Origin: Lentisphaeria bacterium
Lineage (GTDB): Bacteria; Verrucomicrobiota; Lentisphaeria; Victivallales; Victivallaceae
Direction: 5' to 3'
Assembly: GCA_017457105.1 (NCBI GenBank)
Contig: JAFTIA010000104.1
Location: 24,593 to 88,592, forward strand
DNA length: 64,000 nt
The notes below the pieces were generated by a model. The model searched no databases, was not told where the DNA came from, and was given only the letters and a program-made list of their open reading frames with translations. Each line of letters opens with the position of its first letter. Positions within the stretch are counted from its first letter, which is position 1. Shown piece after piece: positions 8,966-17,317 of the stretch. The translations under genes and the position numbers were made by a program.

Positions 8966-10402
8966 TTATTTCTTTTTCTTCCGGGGAGAGCGGGTCGGAG
9001 AGTGGAAACTTGCCACTTTCCGTGGTTTTTCCCGCAGGATCAGTTCCACCGGCAGTCCGGTGAGCCCGAATGCCTGACGCATTTCATTTTTCAGGTACGT
9101 CAGGTAGTGGGAGGCGCAATATGCCGGATTGTTCACAAAAAGCAGGAACCGGGGCGGCAGATCGCAGATCCGGGAGGCGTAATACATTTTGAGCGGTGCC
9201 GCACCGATGACCGGCGGCGTGCGTTTTTCAAAAGCATCCGCAAGCACACGGTTCAAAAGCGGCGTTCCGATCCGGATACGGGTCTGTTCCAGCACCACAG
9301 CGGTGGTATCCAGCAGTCTTCCCAGATTCCGCTTTTCTTTGGCACTGATAAAGACCACAGGCGCATAATTCATCCCCGGGAGAGATTCACGGAGAGATTG
9401 CTCCAGTTCTTTGACCTGATGTTCGTCCCGCTGCAAGTCAAACTTGTTGCACACCAGCACACAGGCTTTCCCTGCATCCTGGATCAGGGAGGCAATGCGT
9501 TTATCCTGCGCCGTCACCCCGTCCGGAGAGGCTTCCAGCACCAGCAGGACAATGTCTGCCCGGCGGATGGCGTTTTCTGTACGCATCCCGCTGAAAAATT
9601 CCACCACCGTATCCACTTTTCCTTTCCGGCGGACACCGGCGGTATCCACCAGGACGGCAGGACGGGATTCCCCCTGAAATTCAAAGAGAAAATGAATATC
9701 CACCGCATCCCGGGTGGTGCCGGGAACATCACTGACGATGACCCGTTCTTCCCCGAGAAGCGCATTCACCAGAGAGGATTTCCCCACATTGGGCCGTCCT
9801 GCAACGGCGATCCGGAAAGGTTTTTCCTCTTCCGTTTCCCCGTCTTCGGTGACCGGTGCTTCCGGCAGTGTACGCAGAAGGGAATCCAGCAGATCCTTCA
9901 ACCCTTTGTTGTGCATACAGGAAATGGGGTACACATGCTGGAACCCCAGTTCGGCAAATTCCACGGCAGCGGCAACGCCTTCATCATTGTCGCACTGATT
10001 GACGGCCAGCAGGACTTTTTTGCCGGAAGTACGCAGTCTTTGCGCCACTTCCTTGTCCAGCTGGTGAAGCCCTTCCCGGACGCTGGTGACAAAAATCAGC
10101 ACATCCGCCCCTTCGATGGCGGCGGCAGATTGTTCGGCAATGACCTTGTCCCACCGGTCAGCGGAACGCTTTTCCCCGTCCAGCAGACCCAGACCGCCGG
10201 TATCGATCAGCTGAAAATGGCGGCCCATATAAGAGGCGGGCGCAACCACCCGGTCCCGGGTGACACCGCTTTCCTCGTGGACAATGGAGATCCGCCGCTT
10301 GAGAATGCAGTTGAAGAGAGAGGACTTGCCCACATTGGGCCGCCCCACGATAGCCACGCTGGGAAGCGTGTTTTCCGGTACAATGATCCTCGGCATTAAC
10401 AC
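8966..10402 (-). CDS. der: Ribosome-biogenesis GTPase Der (EngA)
   Basis: 478 residues with two G domains in tandem: GRPNVGKSSLF near residue 18 and GRPNVGKSSLV near 197, each with its downstream DTAG/DTGG switch and a NKxD-like element (NQCD, NKFD). A KH-like domain and a basic tail (RSPRKKKK) end the protein. Der is essential for 50S subunit assembly. The start overlaps the pyrF stop by 7 bases, so it is read in the same transcript; an internal ATG two codons in (MPRII) is an equal candidate. A strong terminator follows. Confidence 0.96.
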   Translation of the reverse strand: MLMPRIIVPENTLPSVAIVGRPNVGKSSLFNCILKRRISIVHEESGVTRDRVVAPASYMGRHFQLIDTGGLGLLDGEKRSADRWDKVIAEQSAAAIEGADVLIFVTSVREGLHQLDKEVAQRLRTSGKKVLLAVNQCDNDEGVAAAVEFAELGFQHVYPISCMHNKGLKDLLDSLLRTLPEAPVTEDGETEEEKPFRIAVAGRPNVGKSSLVNALLGEERVIVSDVPGTTRDAVDIHFLFEFQGESRPAVLVDTAGVRRKGKVDTVVEFFSGMRTENAIRRADIVLLVLEASPDGVTAQDKRIASLIQDAGKACVLVCNKFDLQRDEHQVKELEQSLRESLPGMNYAPVVFISAKEKRNLGRLLDTTAVVLEQTRIRIGTPLLNRVLADAFEKRTPPVIGAAPLKMYYASRICDLPPRFLLFVNNPAYCASHYLTYLKNEMRQAFGLTGLPVELILREKPRKVASFHSPTRSPRKKKK

Positions 10403-11214
10403 CCCCGGTACTGATTGATGGTGTCACGGAGCGTTTCCGTGGCTTTTCTGGCGGCTTCCGCAAAATCCGCTTCCGCAGAAGCGTAGATGATCCCGCGGGA
10501 AGAGTTGATGATAAGTCCGTAACCGTCTGCGGTACAGCCGTTTTTCACCACGGCTTCCACATCGCCCCCCTGGGCACCCACACCGGGGACCAGGAGCGGC
10601 ATATCCGGACAGACCGCACGGACACGGGCCAGTTCTTCCGGACAGGTGGCCCCCACCACCAGTGCGGCATTGCCGTTCACATTCCACTGGTCCCGGGCCA
10701 GTTCGGCAACATGGATAAAGACGGGTTTCCCGTCACAGATCAAATTCTGCAGTTCACAGCCGCTGGGATTGGACGTGCGGCAGAGGATCACCACACCCTT
10801 GTCCGTCCGGTCATAAAAGGGTTTGAGGGTATCCGTTCCCATGTAGGGGTTCACTGTGGCGGCATCGGCACCGTAGCAGTCAAAGGCTTCTTTGGCATAC
10901 ATGGAAGCGGTGGAGCCGATATCGCCCCGTTTGACGTCCAGAATCACCGGGATTTCCGGGCAGGTTTCCCGCAGGTATTCCATGGTCATCATCAGCTGAT
11001 CTTCCGCCTGCTGCCCGGCGTAGAACGCCGCCTGGGGCTTGTAGGCACAGACAGCGTGGCAGGTGGCATCGATCAACGCCTTGTTGAAGGCGAAAATGGG
11101 ATATTTTTCATCTTTCAGCACGGCAGGGAGTTTTTTCAGATCCGGATCCAGTCCCACGCAGACCATGGAGTCATTTTTGCGCCAGGCAGTGTTCAATTTT
11201 TCTGCAAAAGTCAT
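10396..11214 (-). CDS. pyrF: Orotidine 5'-phosphate decarboxylase, type 2
   Basis: 272 residues, the length of type 2 PyrF rather than the short type 1 enzyme. It has VCVGLDPD near residue 20, AFNKALID near 43 and the catalytic block VILDVKRGDIGST near 90-102, with the Asp-Lys-Asp charge network. It makes UMP from orotidine monophosphate, the last step of de novo pyrimidine synthesis. GGAGG lies just before the ATG. It sits between the ClC channel gene and der on one strand. Confidence 0.95.
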   Translation of the reverse strand: MTFAEKLNTAWRKNDSMVCVGLDPDLKKLPAVLKDEKYPIFAFNKALIDATCHAVCAYKPQAAFYAGQQAEDQLMMTMEYLRETCPEIPVILDVKRGDIGSTASMYAKEAFDCYGADAATVNPYMGTDTLKPFYDRTDKGVVILCRTSNPSGCELQNLICDGKPVFIHVAELARDQWNVNGNAALVVGATCPEELARVRAVCPDMPLLVPGVGAQGGDVEAVVKNGCTADGYGLIINSSRGIIYASAEADFAEAARKATETLRDTINQYRGC

Positions 11215-11244
11215 TTCATACCTCCAAAGATTAGTTGAATACAG

Positions 11245-13062
11245 TTAAAACGAATCCGCATCCCGCACCAGTTTCCGGTATTGGGCAAAGATGGGGCCTT
11301 TATAAACGATCCCTTGAAACGTCCCGTCTGCCAGACAGACCGGCAGACTGTCCATTTTGGTCATTTCAAAACCTTTCATCGCCACGGCAAGGTCATCTTC
11401 CGGGCGCAGGATACAGCGGGGCGTTTCCATAAGGTCAAAAACCAGAAGATGCGAGTACACATCTTTATTCAGCATGGCGTTCAAAATCCGCTGGAGATAG
11501 ACCACGCCGAGGAGTTTGCCTGCTTCATCCAGTACCGGATAGATTTCCTCCCCGGTATGTTCCACCATTTCGATCACATCTGCCAGCGGAGCATTTTCCG
11601 GCAGCGGATGATACCGGCGGATCACATTCTGCCGCACCGAGAGGCGGCGCAGCATGGATTGATCCCGGTCATTGTCCAGAAATTTATTTTCCACCAGAAC
11701 TTTGTGATAGATGGAATTGGGCTCCGCAAAGCGGGCGATAAAACAGGATACGGAGGAAACGATCATCAGCGGCACCAGAAGAATGTAGCCGCCTGTCACT
11801 TCCGCGATCAGAAAGATTCCCGTCAGCGGGGCGCGCATGACTGCACTGAAAACCCCGCACATCCCCACTGCAATAAAATTGACCACCTGCAGCTGGATCA
11901 GGCCTGTCATATTCACCGCATGGGCAAAGGTGAAGCCGGTGACCGCCCCCATAAACAACGCCGGGGCAAAGATCCCGCCGTCCCCTCCGGATTCCACCGT
12001 CAGTACCGTGGCAATGACTTTCAGCAAAACCACTGCCGCCAGAAGAAGCAGGATCAGCCAGGGATTTTCCGGCCAGAACTGCCAGCTTTTGCCGTCTGCA
12101 AAATTCAATTCCCCGTTGCCGATTTGGAACAGCGAGGCGATCATGCTGTACCCCTGCCCGCGCAATACCGGGACGCAGAAAAGCAGGGTGGAAAGCATGA
12201 TGCCGCCCACCGCCAGTCGGAGCAGGGGTTGACGGAATTTTTTCTTGAGCAGTGCCCCGGCACGGTACGCCATGCGGATGATGTAAACCCCCACCATGGC
12301 GCAGACGATCCCGCAGAGGAAAAAGTAAGGTACTTCCTCCGTGTGGTACGGGGCCTGTGTTGCGGGGAAAAAGGCCAGCGTGCCCATCAGAACACGGCTT
12401 GTCACCGCCGCCACTGCTGAACTCATCACCATGGGGACCAGTGCGGAAACACTGAATTCCGGAAGCAGGACTTCCGCCGTAAAAAGCACACCTGCAATGG
12501 GACTGTTGAAGATGGCGGAGATGGCCGCCGCCGACCCGCAGGCAAGGAGCAGTGTCCGGTGTTTGGGGGCGATCCGGAGATAACGCCCCACATTGGCACC
12601 GATGGCGGACCCTGTCAGCACGCTGGGGGCTTCCAATCCTGCCGAGCCATTCAGCCCCACCGAAAGTCCGCTGGAAAGCATGTGGGAAAAGGTTTCCGGG
12701 AAGGGAATGGCCGTTTTTCTGCGGCTCAATGCCAGGATGAGAGGACTCAAACTCTTGGCATAACGGGGCCCCCCGATCAGCCGCTGCACAAGATACGCCA
12801 GGGCGATCCCGATCAGGGGGAGCAGGAAAAAGAGCAGGACATATTTCCAGTCCCGGGTGGTCACTGCTCCCGTCTGGATACGCATGGCGAATTCAGACAG
12901 CGTGTGTACCAGCCAATGCAGTGCCGCCGCCGCCGTTGCCGCCAGAATACCGATCACAATGGAAATGCAGAGAAGCACCCCCCGGCTGCCGGCATGTTTG
13001 GTGATATACTGCAGCAGTCGGGTGATCATCCGGCGGATCTGGCGTTGTACGGGCAGTCCCAT
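11245..13062 (-). CDS. ClC-family chloride channel/transporter with CBS domains
   Basis: 605 residues: about ten to twelve membrane helices in the first 430 residues and a cytoplasmic pair of CBS domains at about 465-600. The gating-glutamate region reads GSAGLEAPS with Glu144, in place of the common GREGP. At the internal proton-glutamate site the text is FTAEVLLPEF: the second Glu of the E. coli exchanger (EE) is Val, as in channel-type ClC proteins. It may therefore conduct chloride without proton exchange; this is inference. The start at 13062 is not the only option; an ATG 11 codons in (MITRLLQYI) is possible. It lies 14 bases after gltX. Confidence 0.87.
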   Translation of the reverse strand: MGLPVQRQIRRMITRLLQYITKHAGSRGVLLCISIVIGILAATAAAALHWLVHTLSEFAMRIQTGAVTTRDWKYVLLFFLLPLIGIALAYLVQRLIGGPRYAKSLSPLILALSRRKTAIPFPETFSHMLSSGLSVGLNGSAGLEAPSVLTGSAIGANVGRYLRIAPKHRTLLLACGSAAAISAIFNSPIAGVLFTAEVLLPEFSVSALVPMVMSSAVAAVTSRVLMGTLAFFPATQAPYHTEEVPYFFLCGIVCAMVGVYIIRMAYRAGALLKKKFRQPLLRLAVGGIMLSTLLFCVPVLRGQGYSMIASLFQIGNGELNFADGKSWQFWPENPWLILLLLAAVVLLKVIATVLTVESGGDGGIFAPALFMGAVTGFTFAHAVNMTGLIQLQVVNFIAVGMCGVFSAVMRAPLTGIFLIAEVTGGYILLVPLMIVSSVSCFIARFAEPNSIYHKVLVENKFLDNDRDQSMLRRLSVRQNVIRRYHPLPENAPLADVIEMVEHTGEEIYPVLDEAGKLLGVVYLQRILNAMLNKDVYSHLLVFDLMETPRCILRPEDDLAVAMKGFEMTKMDSLPVCLADGTFQGIVYKGPIFAQYRKLVRDADSF

Positions 13063-13076
13063 GGCTGATTTTTCTT

Positions 13077-14540
13077 TCAGTTCAATTTCTGCAAAGCAAC
13101 ATCATACCGCTTCATGGCTTCTTCTTTCCCGAGGATCTCCATGATCTCTCCGGGGCCGCCGGGGGTGACCATCTGGCCGGAAACAGCAATCCGGACTGCC
13201 CACATGGGAAGCCCCAGTTTGCAGGTGCGTCGTTCCGCACAGCCGGAAAGTACGGCAGAAATGGCAGGAGCCGTCCAATCGGCAAGATTTTCAAATTCCG
13301 GCCGCAGTTCCAGCAGGATCTCTTTGGCGACTTCGGGATTGCACTTGCTCTTTTTGTTGTTGAAGATTTCGATTTCGTATTCCGGAAGAGCGTGGAGGAA
13401 CGCGATTTTTTCCGGGATCTCATCAAGTTTGTTCACCCGCTGCTGGAGCATGGGGGCAAAACCTGCCCACCGGGCTTCCAGCGGAGTCCCCGCCACACCG
13501 GCAAAGGGGAACGATGCCGCCGCAAAGGCTTCCGGCGTCATGGCTTTCAAATATTCGGTATTCATCCACATCAGTTTATCGTAGTCAAAAATCGCCGGGG
13601 CTTTGTTCAAGCCATCCACCTTGAAGATGGAAATAAGTTCTTCCAGTGTAAAGATTTCACGATCGTTTTTCGGCGACCATCCCAGCAGGGCGATGTAGTT
13701 GATGACCGCTTCGGCAAGATAGCCTTCCTGCATCAGATTTTCAAAACTCACCGAGCCGTGCCGCTTGGAAAGTTTTGCCACATTTCCTTCGGCATCCCGC
13801 CCCATGATGAGGGGCAGATGGACGTATTGCGGGATCTCCCAGCCGAATGCCCGGTACAGCATGTTGTATTTGGGCGTGCTGGGCAGGTATTCCGCCCCGC
13901 GCACCACATGGGTGATATTCATCAGGTGATCGTCCACCACGTTGGCAAAATTGTAGGTGGGCATCTTGTCCTGTTTGATCAGGATCTGATCATCCAGAAC
14001 ATCATTGTCGATTTCGATATGCCCGAACACGGCATCATCATAAGCACTTTTTCCGGTACGGTCGATTTTCTGCCGGATCACAAAAGGAACGCCGGAAGCG
14101 GCTTTGGCAGCGGCTTCCGCGGGATCCAGATCCCGGCAGTGACCGGGGCAGGTTTCGTGGGGATCGGTACCGGCTTCCTGGGTTTCGCCTTCCTGTTTGT
14201 CGCAGAAGCAATAGTATGCCGCACCTTTTTTCACCAGTTCTTCGGCGTAAGGCAGATAAAGGTCCCGGCGTTCACTCTGGATATAGGGGCCGTATTCACC
14301 CCCCTTGTCCGGACCTTCATCATGGACCAGACCGGCACGGGCGAGGGTGTTGTAAATGACTTCCGTGGCACCTTCCACAAAACGCGCCTGATCCGTATCT
14401 TCAATGCGGAGGACGAATGTCCCCCCCTGGGATTTTGCCAGCAGAAAGGCATACAATGCCGTACGCAAGTTCCCCACATGCATGAATCCGGTGGGGCTGG
14501 GGGCAAACCGTGTCCGGACTGTTTTATTGGTGTTTTCCAT
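13077..14540 (-). CDS. gltX: Glutamyl-tRNA synthetase
   Basis: 487 residues. The class I signature is RFAPSPTGFMHVGN (HIGH-type motif, HVGN), the second motif is KLSKRHG near residue 245, and YCFCDKQ...CPGHC forms the usual zinc-binding insertion near 110-135. It charges tRNA-Glu (and possibly tRNA-Gln if the organism uses the amidotransferase route; not decidable here). AGGAG stands before the ATG, with a promoter immediately upstream. First gene of a four-gene minus-strand unit with the ClC gene, pyrF and der. Confidence 0.96.
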   Translation of the reverse strand: MENTNKTVRTRFAPSPTGFMHVGNLRTALYAFLLAKSQGGTFVLRIEDTDQARFVEGATEVIYNTLARAGLVHDEGPDKGGEYGPYIQSERRDLYLPYAEELVKKGAAYYCFCDKQEGETQEAGTDPHETCPGHCRDLDPAEAAAKAASGVPFVIRQKIDRTGKSAYDDAVFGHIEIDNDVLDDQILIKQDKMPTYNFANVVDDHLMNITHVVRGAEYLPSTPKYNMLYRAFGWEIPQYVHLPLIMGRDAEGNVAKLSKRHGSVSFENLMQEGYLAEAVINYIALLGWSPKNDREIFTLEELISIFKVDGLNKAPAIFDYDKLMWMNTEYLKAMTPEAFAAASFPFAGVAGTPLEARWAGFAPMLQQRVNKLDEIPEKIAFLHALPEYEIEIFNNKKSKCNPEVAKEILLELRPEFENLADWTAPAISAVLSGCAERRTCKLGLPMWAVRIAVSGQMVTPGGPGEIMEILGKEEAMKRYDVALQKLN

Positions 14541-14581
14541 AAAAATGAACTCCTGATTTTCAAAAAATATGCAATCTCTTT

Positions 14582-14610
14582 AATATACATCTGAAACCGC
14601 GATTTTTCAA
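14582..14610 (-). promoter_or_regulatory. Sigma70-like promoter of gltX
   Basis: Minus strand: TTGAAA (14610-14605), 17-base spacer, TATATT (14587-14582), about 40 bases before the gltX ATG. It is back to back with the promoter of the phosphatase gene, 25 bases away. Confidence 0.6.
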
Positions 14611-14635
14611 CTGAAAAAGGGGGATATTTCCGCTG

Positions 14636-14664
14636 TTGAAAATCATGGTCCCCGATGCTATATT
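14636..14664 (+). promoter_or_regulatory. Sigma70-like promoter of the inositol-monophosphatase-like gene
   Basis: TTGAAA (14636-14641), 17-base spacer, TATATT (14659-14664). Since the -10 box covers the upstream ATG at 14655, translation cannot begin there and the ATG at 14688 is preferred. Confidence 0.6.
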
Positions 14665-14687
14665 ACGCAAAAATGAAAGGATATGAA

Positions 14688-15461
14688 ATGATCGATTTTC
14701 TGAAAGAAACTGCGTTGATGGCAGGAGCTCTTGTCAAGGCGGGCCGGGAACGGCTTTCCGCTGATGCCATCCATGCCAAAGGAACGCCCACCGATATGGT
14801 GACGGATATTGACCGGGAGGTGGAAAAGTTTATTGTAACCCGGGTTCGGGAGCGTTATCCGGATCACGGATTTATCGGGGAGGAATACGGAGCCAGTGCC
14901 GCTGAACGGGAATATTGCTGGATCATAGACCCTATTGACGGAACGACCAGTTTTATCCATGATTTTCCGTTTTACGCCGTGTCCATTGCCATTTACAGAA
15001 ATGGAAAACCCTTTGCCGGAGCGGTATTTGCGCCTGCCATGAATGAGTTTTTTCTTGCAGAATCAGGGAAGGGGGCTTTTTTGAACGGCCGTGCCATCCA
15101 TGTTTCCGGGTGTGCCAAACTGGGGGAATCGCTTCTGGGGACGGGTTTTGTCTGCGTCCGGGCTGGGATCAAGCCGGATAATTTCGACTATCTTCCCGCC
15201 ATTGCTTATGCCACACAGGGCTTCCGCCGCTGCGGTGCGGCTTCGCTGGGGCTGTGTTATGTGGCGGCAGGGCGGTTTGAGGCGTATTGGGAACTGCTTT
15301 TGAATATTTACGACATTGCCGCCGGTGCCCTGATCGTTCAGGAGGCGGGCGGGCAGGTAACGGATCTCCGCGGTGGTGGCGCCTATCCGGCAAAAGGGAT
15401 CCTTGCAAGCAACGGTCTTATTCACGAACCCATGCTGGACTTTTTCCGGGAGAAAAAGTAA
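14688..15461 (+). CDS. Inositol monophosphatase family protein (SuhB-like)
   Basis: 257 residues from the chosen start. It has the metal-binding signatures GEEYG near residue 66, the DPIDGT motif near 84 and, late in the protein, WELLLNIYDIAAG where family members usually have WDxAAG. It hydrolyses inositol-1-phosphate or a related sugar phosphate; some members act in transcription antitermination or on PAP, so the substrate is open. AAAGG 7 bases upstream and the promoter position select ATG 14688 over the in-frame ATG at 14655. Confidence 0.87.
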   Translation: MIDFLKETALMAGALVKAGRERLSADAIHAKGTPTDMVTDIDREVEKFIVTRVRERYPDHGFIGEEYGASAAEREYCWIIDPIDGTTSFIHDFPFYAVSIAIYRNGKPFAGAVFAPAMNEFFLAESGKGAFLNGRAIHVSGCAKLGESLLGTGFVCVRAGIKPDNFDYLPAIAYATQGFRRCGAASLGLCYVAAGRFEAYWELLLNIYDIAAGALIVQEAGGQVTDLRGGGAYPAKGILASNGLIHEPMLDFFREKK

Positions 15462-15489
15462 GTCCCGGTCAGGAATTCCTGCCGGGACT
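15461..15489 (-). terminator. Possible intrinsic terminator between two convergent genes
   Basis: AGTCCCGG and CCGGGACT arms enclose a loop containing GAATTC. On the minus strand the stem is followed by TTACTTTTTC, a fair U tract for ending the aldo/keto reductase transcript; on the plus strand there is no clear T run. Confidence 0.45.
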
Positions 15490-15513
15490 CTGCCGGATCG
15501 TTTTGCAAATCAG

Positions 15514-16644
15514 TTATTTTGCAAAACGCCGGTGGGCGTCTTTCAATAATTCCCGGATGGGGAGTTTCTGCGGACACTTTTTCTCGCAGAGCCCGCACTG
15601 ACTGCAGGCATTGGCGGCGGTTCCGGGGTGGAAACGGTCGCCGATCTGGGAGTAACAGAGTTTTCCGGCATCCGGCATCCCGTACACTTTGTCGTAAATA
15701 AGGGATGTCATGATATCCGGGATACGGACCTCTTTCGGGCAGGGCTGGCAATAGGCACAGCCGGTGCAGTACACGGTTTTCAGCTCGTTGAGTTTGGCTT
15801 CCAACTCTTCCACTGCGGCAAGCTCTTCCGGTGTGAGCGGATCCGGATCGGATGCCACACGGACATTGTCTTCCAGCATCTCCATATTGCCCATGCCGGA
15901 AAGCGCACAGCTTACTGCCGGGTTGGAAAGAACGAATTTCAATGCCAGTTCCGGCGTGGTCCAGCGGGAACTCACATTTTCAAAGACGCCTTCCTTGAAT
16001 GCCAGTCTGCCGCCGCCCACCGGCCCCATGATGCAGACCCCCAGTCCTTTTTTGTGGGCGTATTCAAACCCTTCCACCAGGGTGCGGTCCAGAAGATTGT
16101 ACTGGCAGAGGACGGAACTGAACGCATCCGTATCGATGATCTCTTTCATCAATGCCGGAGTATCGTGGAAAGAGAAGGAGAGGTGCCGGATCATTTTCTG
16201 ATCCAATGCCTTTTCTGCAAGGTCGATCAGTTTGAATTTGCGGACGATATTATCCCAGCGGTCCTGATTGAGGGCGTGCAGATGATAGAAATCAATGTGA
16301 TCCGTCTGGAGCCGTTCCAACTGCTGTTCCAGAAAACGGAAGAAATCATCCGGCTCCTGAACCAGCCAGGTGGGGAGTTTGGTGGAAAGAACGATCCTGT
16401 CCCGGCGGCGGTCCTGCGCCAGCCCCATCCCTACAGCTTTTTCACAGCGGCCGCCGCAATAGCCCCACGCCGCATCCACATAGGTAATTCCGGCATCCAC
16501 CCCGGCTGCCACCAGATTGGCGGCTTCTTCCAGATCGTCGGTACGGTCTTTCAGTGCCGGATCATCGTTGATCGGCAACCGCATGGTGCCGAATCCGAGG
16601 CGGGAGATTTTCACGCCGGTTTTTCCAAAATCACAATATTGCAT
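15514..16644 (-). CDS. Aldo/keto reductase with C-terminal 4Fe-4S ferredoxin domain
   Basis: 376 residues. Residues about 1-270 are an aldo/keto reductase barrel: GFGTMRLP start, VDAAWGYCGG with the catalytic Asp/Tyr pair, STKLP (Lys) and FYHLHAL (His). The last 110 residues hold cysteine clusters CTGCAYCQPC and CSQCGLCEKKCP, which fit two iron-sulfur centres of the ferredoxin type. This fused family is common in anaerobes and probably transfers electrons between ferredoxin and a carbonyl substrate; the substrate is unknown. It is divergent from nothing nearby: the two small prepilin genes lie upstream on the same strand. Confidence 0.88.
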   Translation of the reverse strand: MQYCDFGKTGVKISRLGFGTMRLPINDDPALKDRTDDLEEAANLVAAGVDAGITYVDAAWGYCGGRCEKAVGMGLAQDRRRDRIVLSTKLPTWLVQEPDDFFRFLEQQLERLQTDHIDFYHLHALNQDRWDNIVRKFKLIDLAEKALDQKMIRHLSFSFHDTPALMKEIIDTDAFSSVLCQYNLLDRTLVEGFEYAHKKGLGVCIMGPVGGGRLAFKEGVFENVSSRWTTPELALKFVLSNPAVSCALSGMGNMEMLEDNVRVASDPDPLTPEELAAVEELEAKLNELKTVYCTGCAYCQPCPKEVRIPDIMTSLIYDKVYGMPDAGKLCYSQIGDRFHPGTAANACSQCGLCEKKCPQKLPIRELLKDAHRRFAK

Positions 16645-16720
16645 ATAAAATACCCCCGCCCGGATCGATCACTCCGGGATCCCGTGATTTAAAACGATTG
16701 ATTTTGTGCAGACGGACCGG

Positions 16721-16984
16721 TTACTCGATGCCGTCAGCACCCAGTTCTTTGGTCAATTCTTCGGAAGACTTGTCTGCTTTTTCATGTGCTTCGCCGCCCA
16801 GAGTTTTGGTTGCGCCGGTGATCATGTCCCGGAGACGGTCGCTGAATGCGGTCAGCACAAAAAACGCCGCCAGTGCAACCACGACCACGAGGATCACATA
16901 TTCCACAACAGCCTGTCCTTTTTGTCTTCTTTTCCACTTGCCTCTGCGAATCATGCCGCACACTCCTTTCTTGCCGTGGATCAC
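16721..16984 (-). CDS. Small Flp-type (type IVb) prepilin-like protein
   Basis: 87 residues: a basic leader of about 22 residues ending KG, then QAVVEYVILVVVV, a hydrophobic helix and a charged tail. The G|xxxxEY pattern is the class IVb (Flp) prepilin cleavage signature. The tail (KSSEELTKEL) is longer than in typical Flp pilins. It overlaps the upstream prepilin gene by 4 bases (ATGA). No prepilin peptidase, Tad ATPase or secretin is in the window, so its assembly machinery must be elsewhere. Confidence 0.65.
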   Translation of the reverse strand: MIHGKKGVCGMIRRGKWKRRQKGQAVVEYVILVVVVALAAFFVLTAFSDRLRDMITGATKTLGGEAHEKADKSSEELTKELGADGIE

Positions 16985-17166
16985 GGATATTCAATACTCA
17001 CTGAATCAGTCATTCGTTCGCCGTAAAGGTTGAAATAATAGGAGAATCCCAGTACGCCCAGCGCAATGAGCAGAATGATCACCAGCATAATGACATATTC
17101 CACGATCACCTGCCCGGATGCTTTGCTGAATGCTGGTTTATGGTGTACGGATCCTGCTTTTTTCAT
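16981..17166 (-). CDS. Very small Flp-type prepilin-like protein
   Basis: 61 residues. A basic leader ends in SG, followed by QVIVEYVIMLVIILLIAL: the G|xxxxEY class IVb cleavage motif and a single hydrophobic helix, then a short polar tail (ERMTDSVSIEYP). It could be a major Flp pilin or a minor TadE-like subunit. It is the first gene after a near-consensus promoter, and its stop overlaps the next prepilin by 4 bases, so the two are probably made together. Confidence 0.65.
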   Translation of the reverse strand: MKKAGSVHHKPAFSKASGQVIVEYVIMLVIILLIALGVLGFSYYFNLYGERMTDSVSIEYP

Positions 17167-17187
17167 TCAAACAGCCCTTTCACTGAT

Positions 17188-17216
17188 AATATAGTCTGTT
17201 GTATGAATTTTGTCAA
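17188..17216 (-). promoter_or_regulatory. Near-consensus promoter of the prepilin pair
   Basis: Minus strand: TTGACA (17216-17211), 17-base spacer, TATATT (17193-17188), about 20 bases before the first prepilin ATG. The short leader carries GGGC only, so the ribosome site is weak. Confidence 0.65.
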
Positions 17217-17241
17217 GCGGCAGTTTTTTCCGGAGAAATAC

Positions 17242-17270
17242 TTGCGAAAACCGGAATGGGCATGTATGTT
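17242..17270 (+). promoter_or_regulatory. Candidate promoter of the LptF/G-like gene
   Basis: TTGCGA (17242-17247), 17-base spacer, TATGTT (17265-17270). Both boxes depart from consensus at two positions or fewer in the key bases; it is divergent from the prepilin promoter. Confidence 0.4.
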
Positions 17271-17317
17271 ATAAATATGATGTAAAGTATTGTAAACATT
17301 TCAGGACTGGAATCATT

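Noticed and set aside
8945..10399. Long plus-strand open frame opposite der
   Set aside because: der is certain from its two G domains; the opposite frame has no recognisable motif.
14655..14687. Upstream ATG start for the inositol-monophosphatase-like gene
   Set aside because: It lies inside the predicted promoter -10 region and adds residues with no family match.
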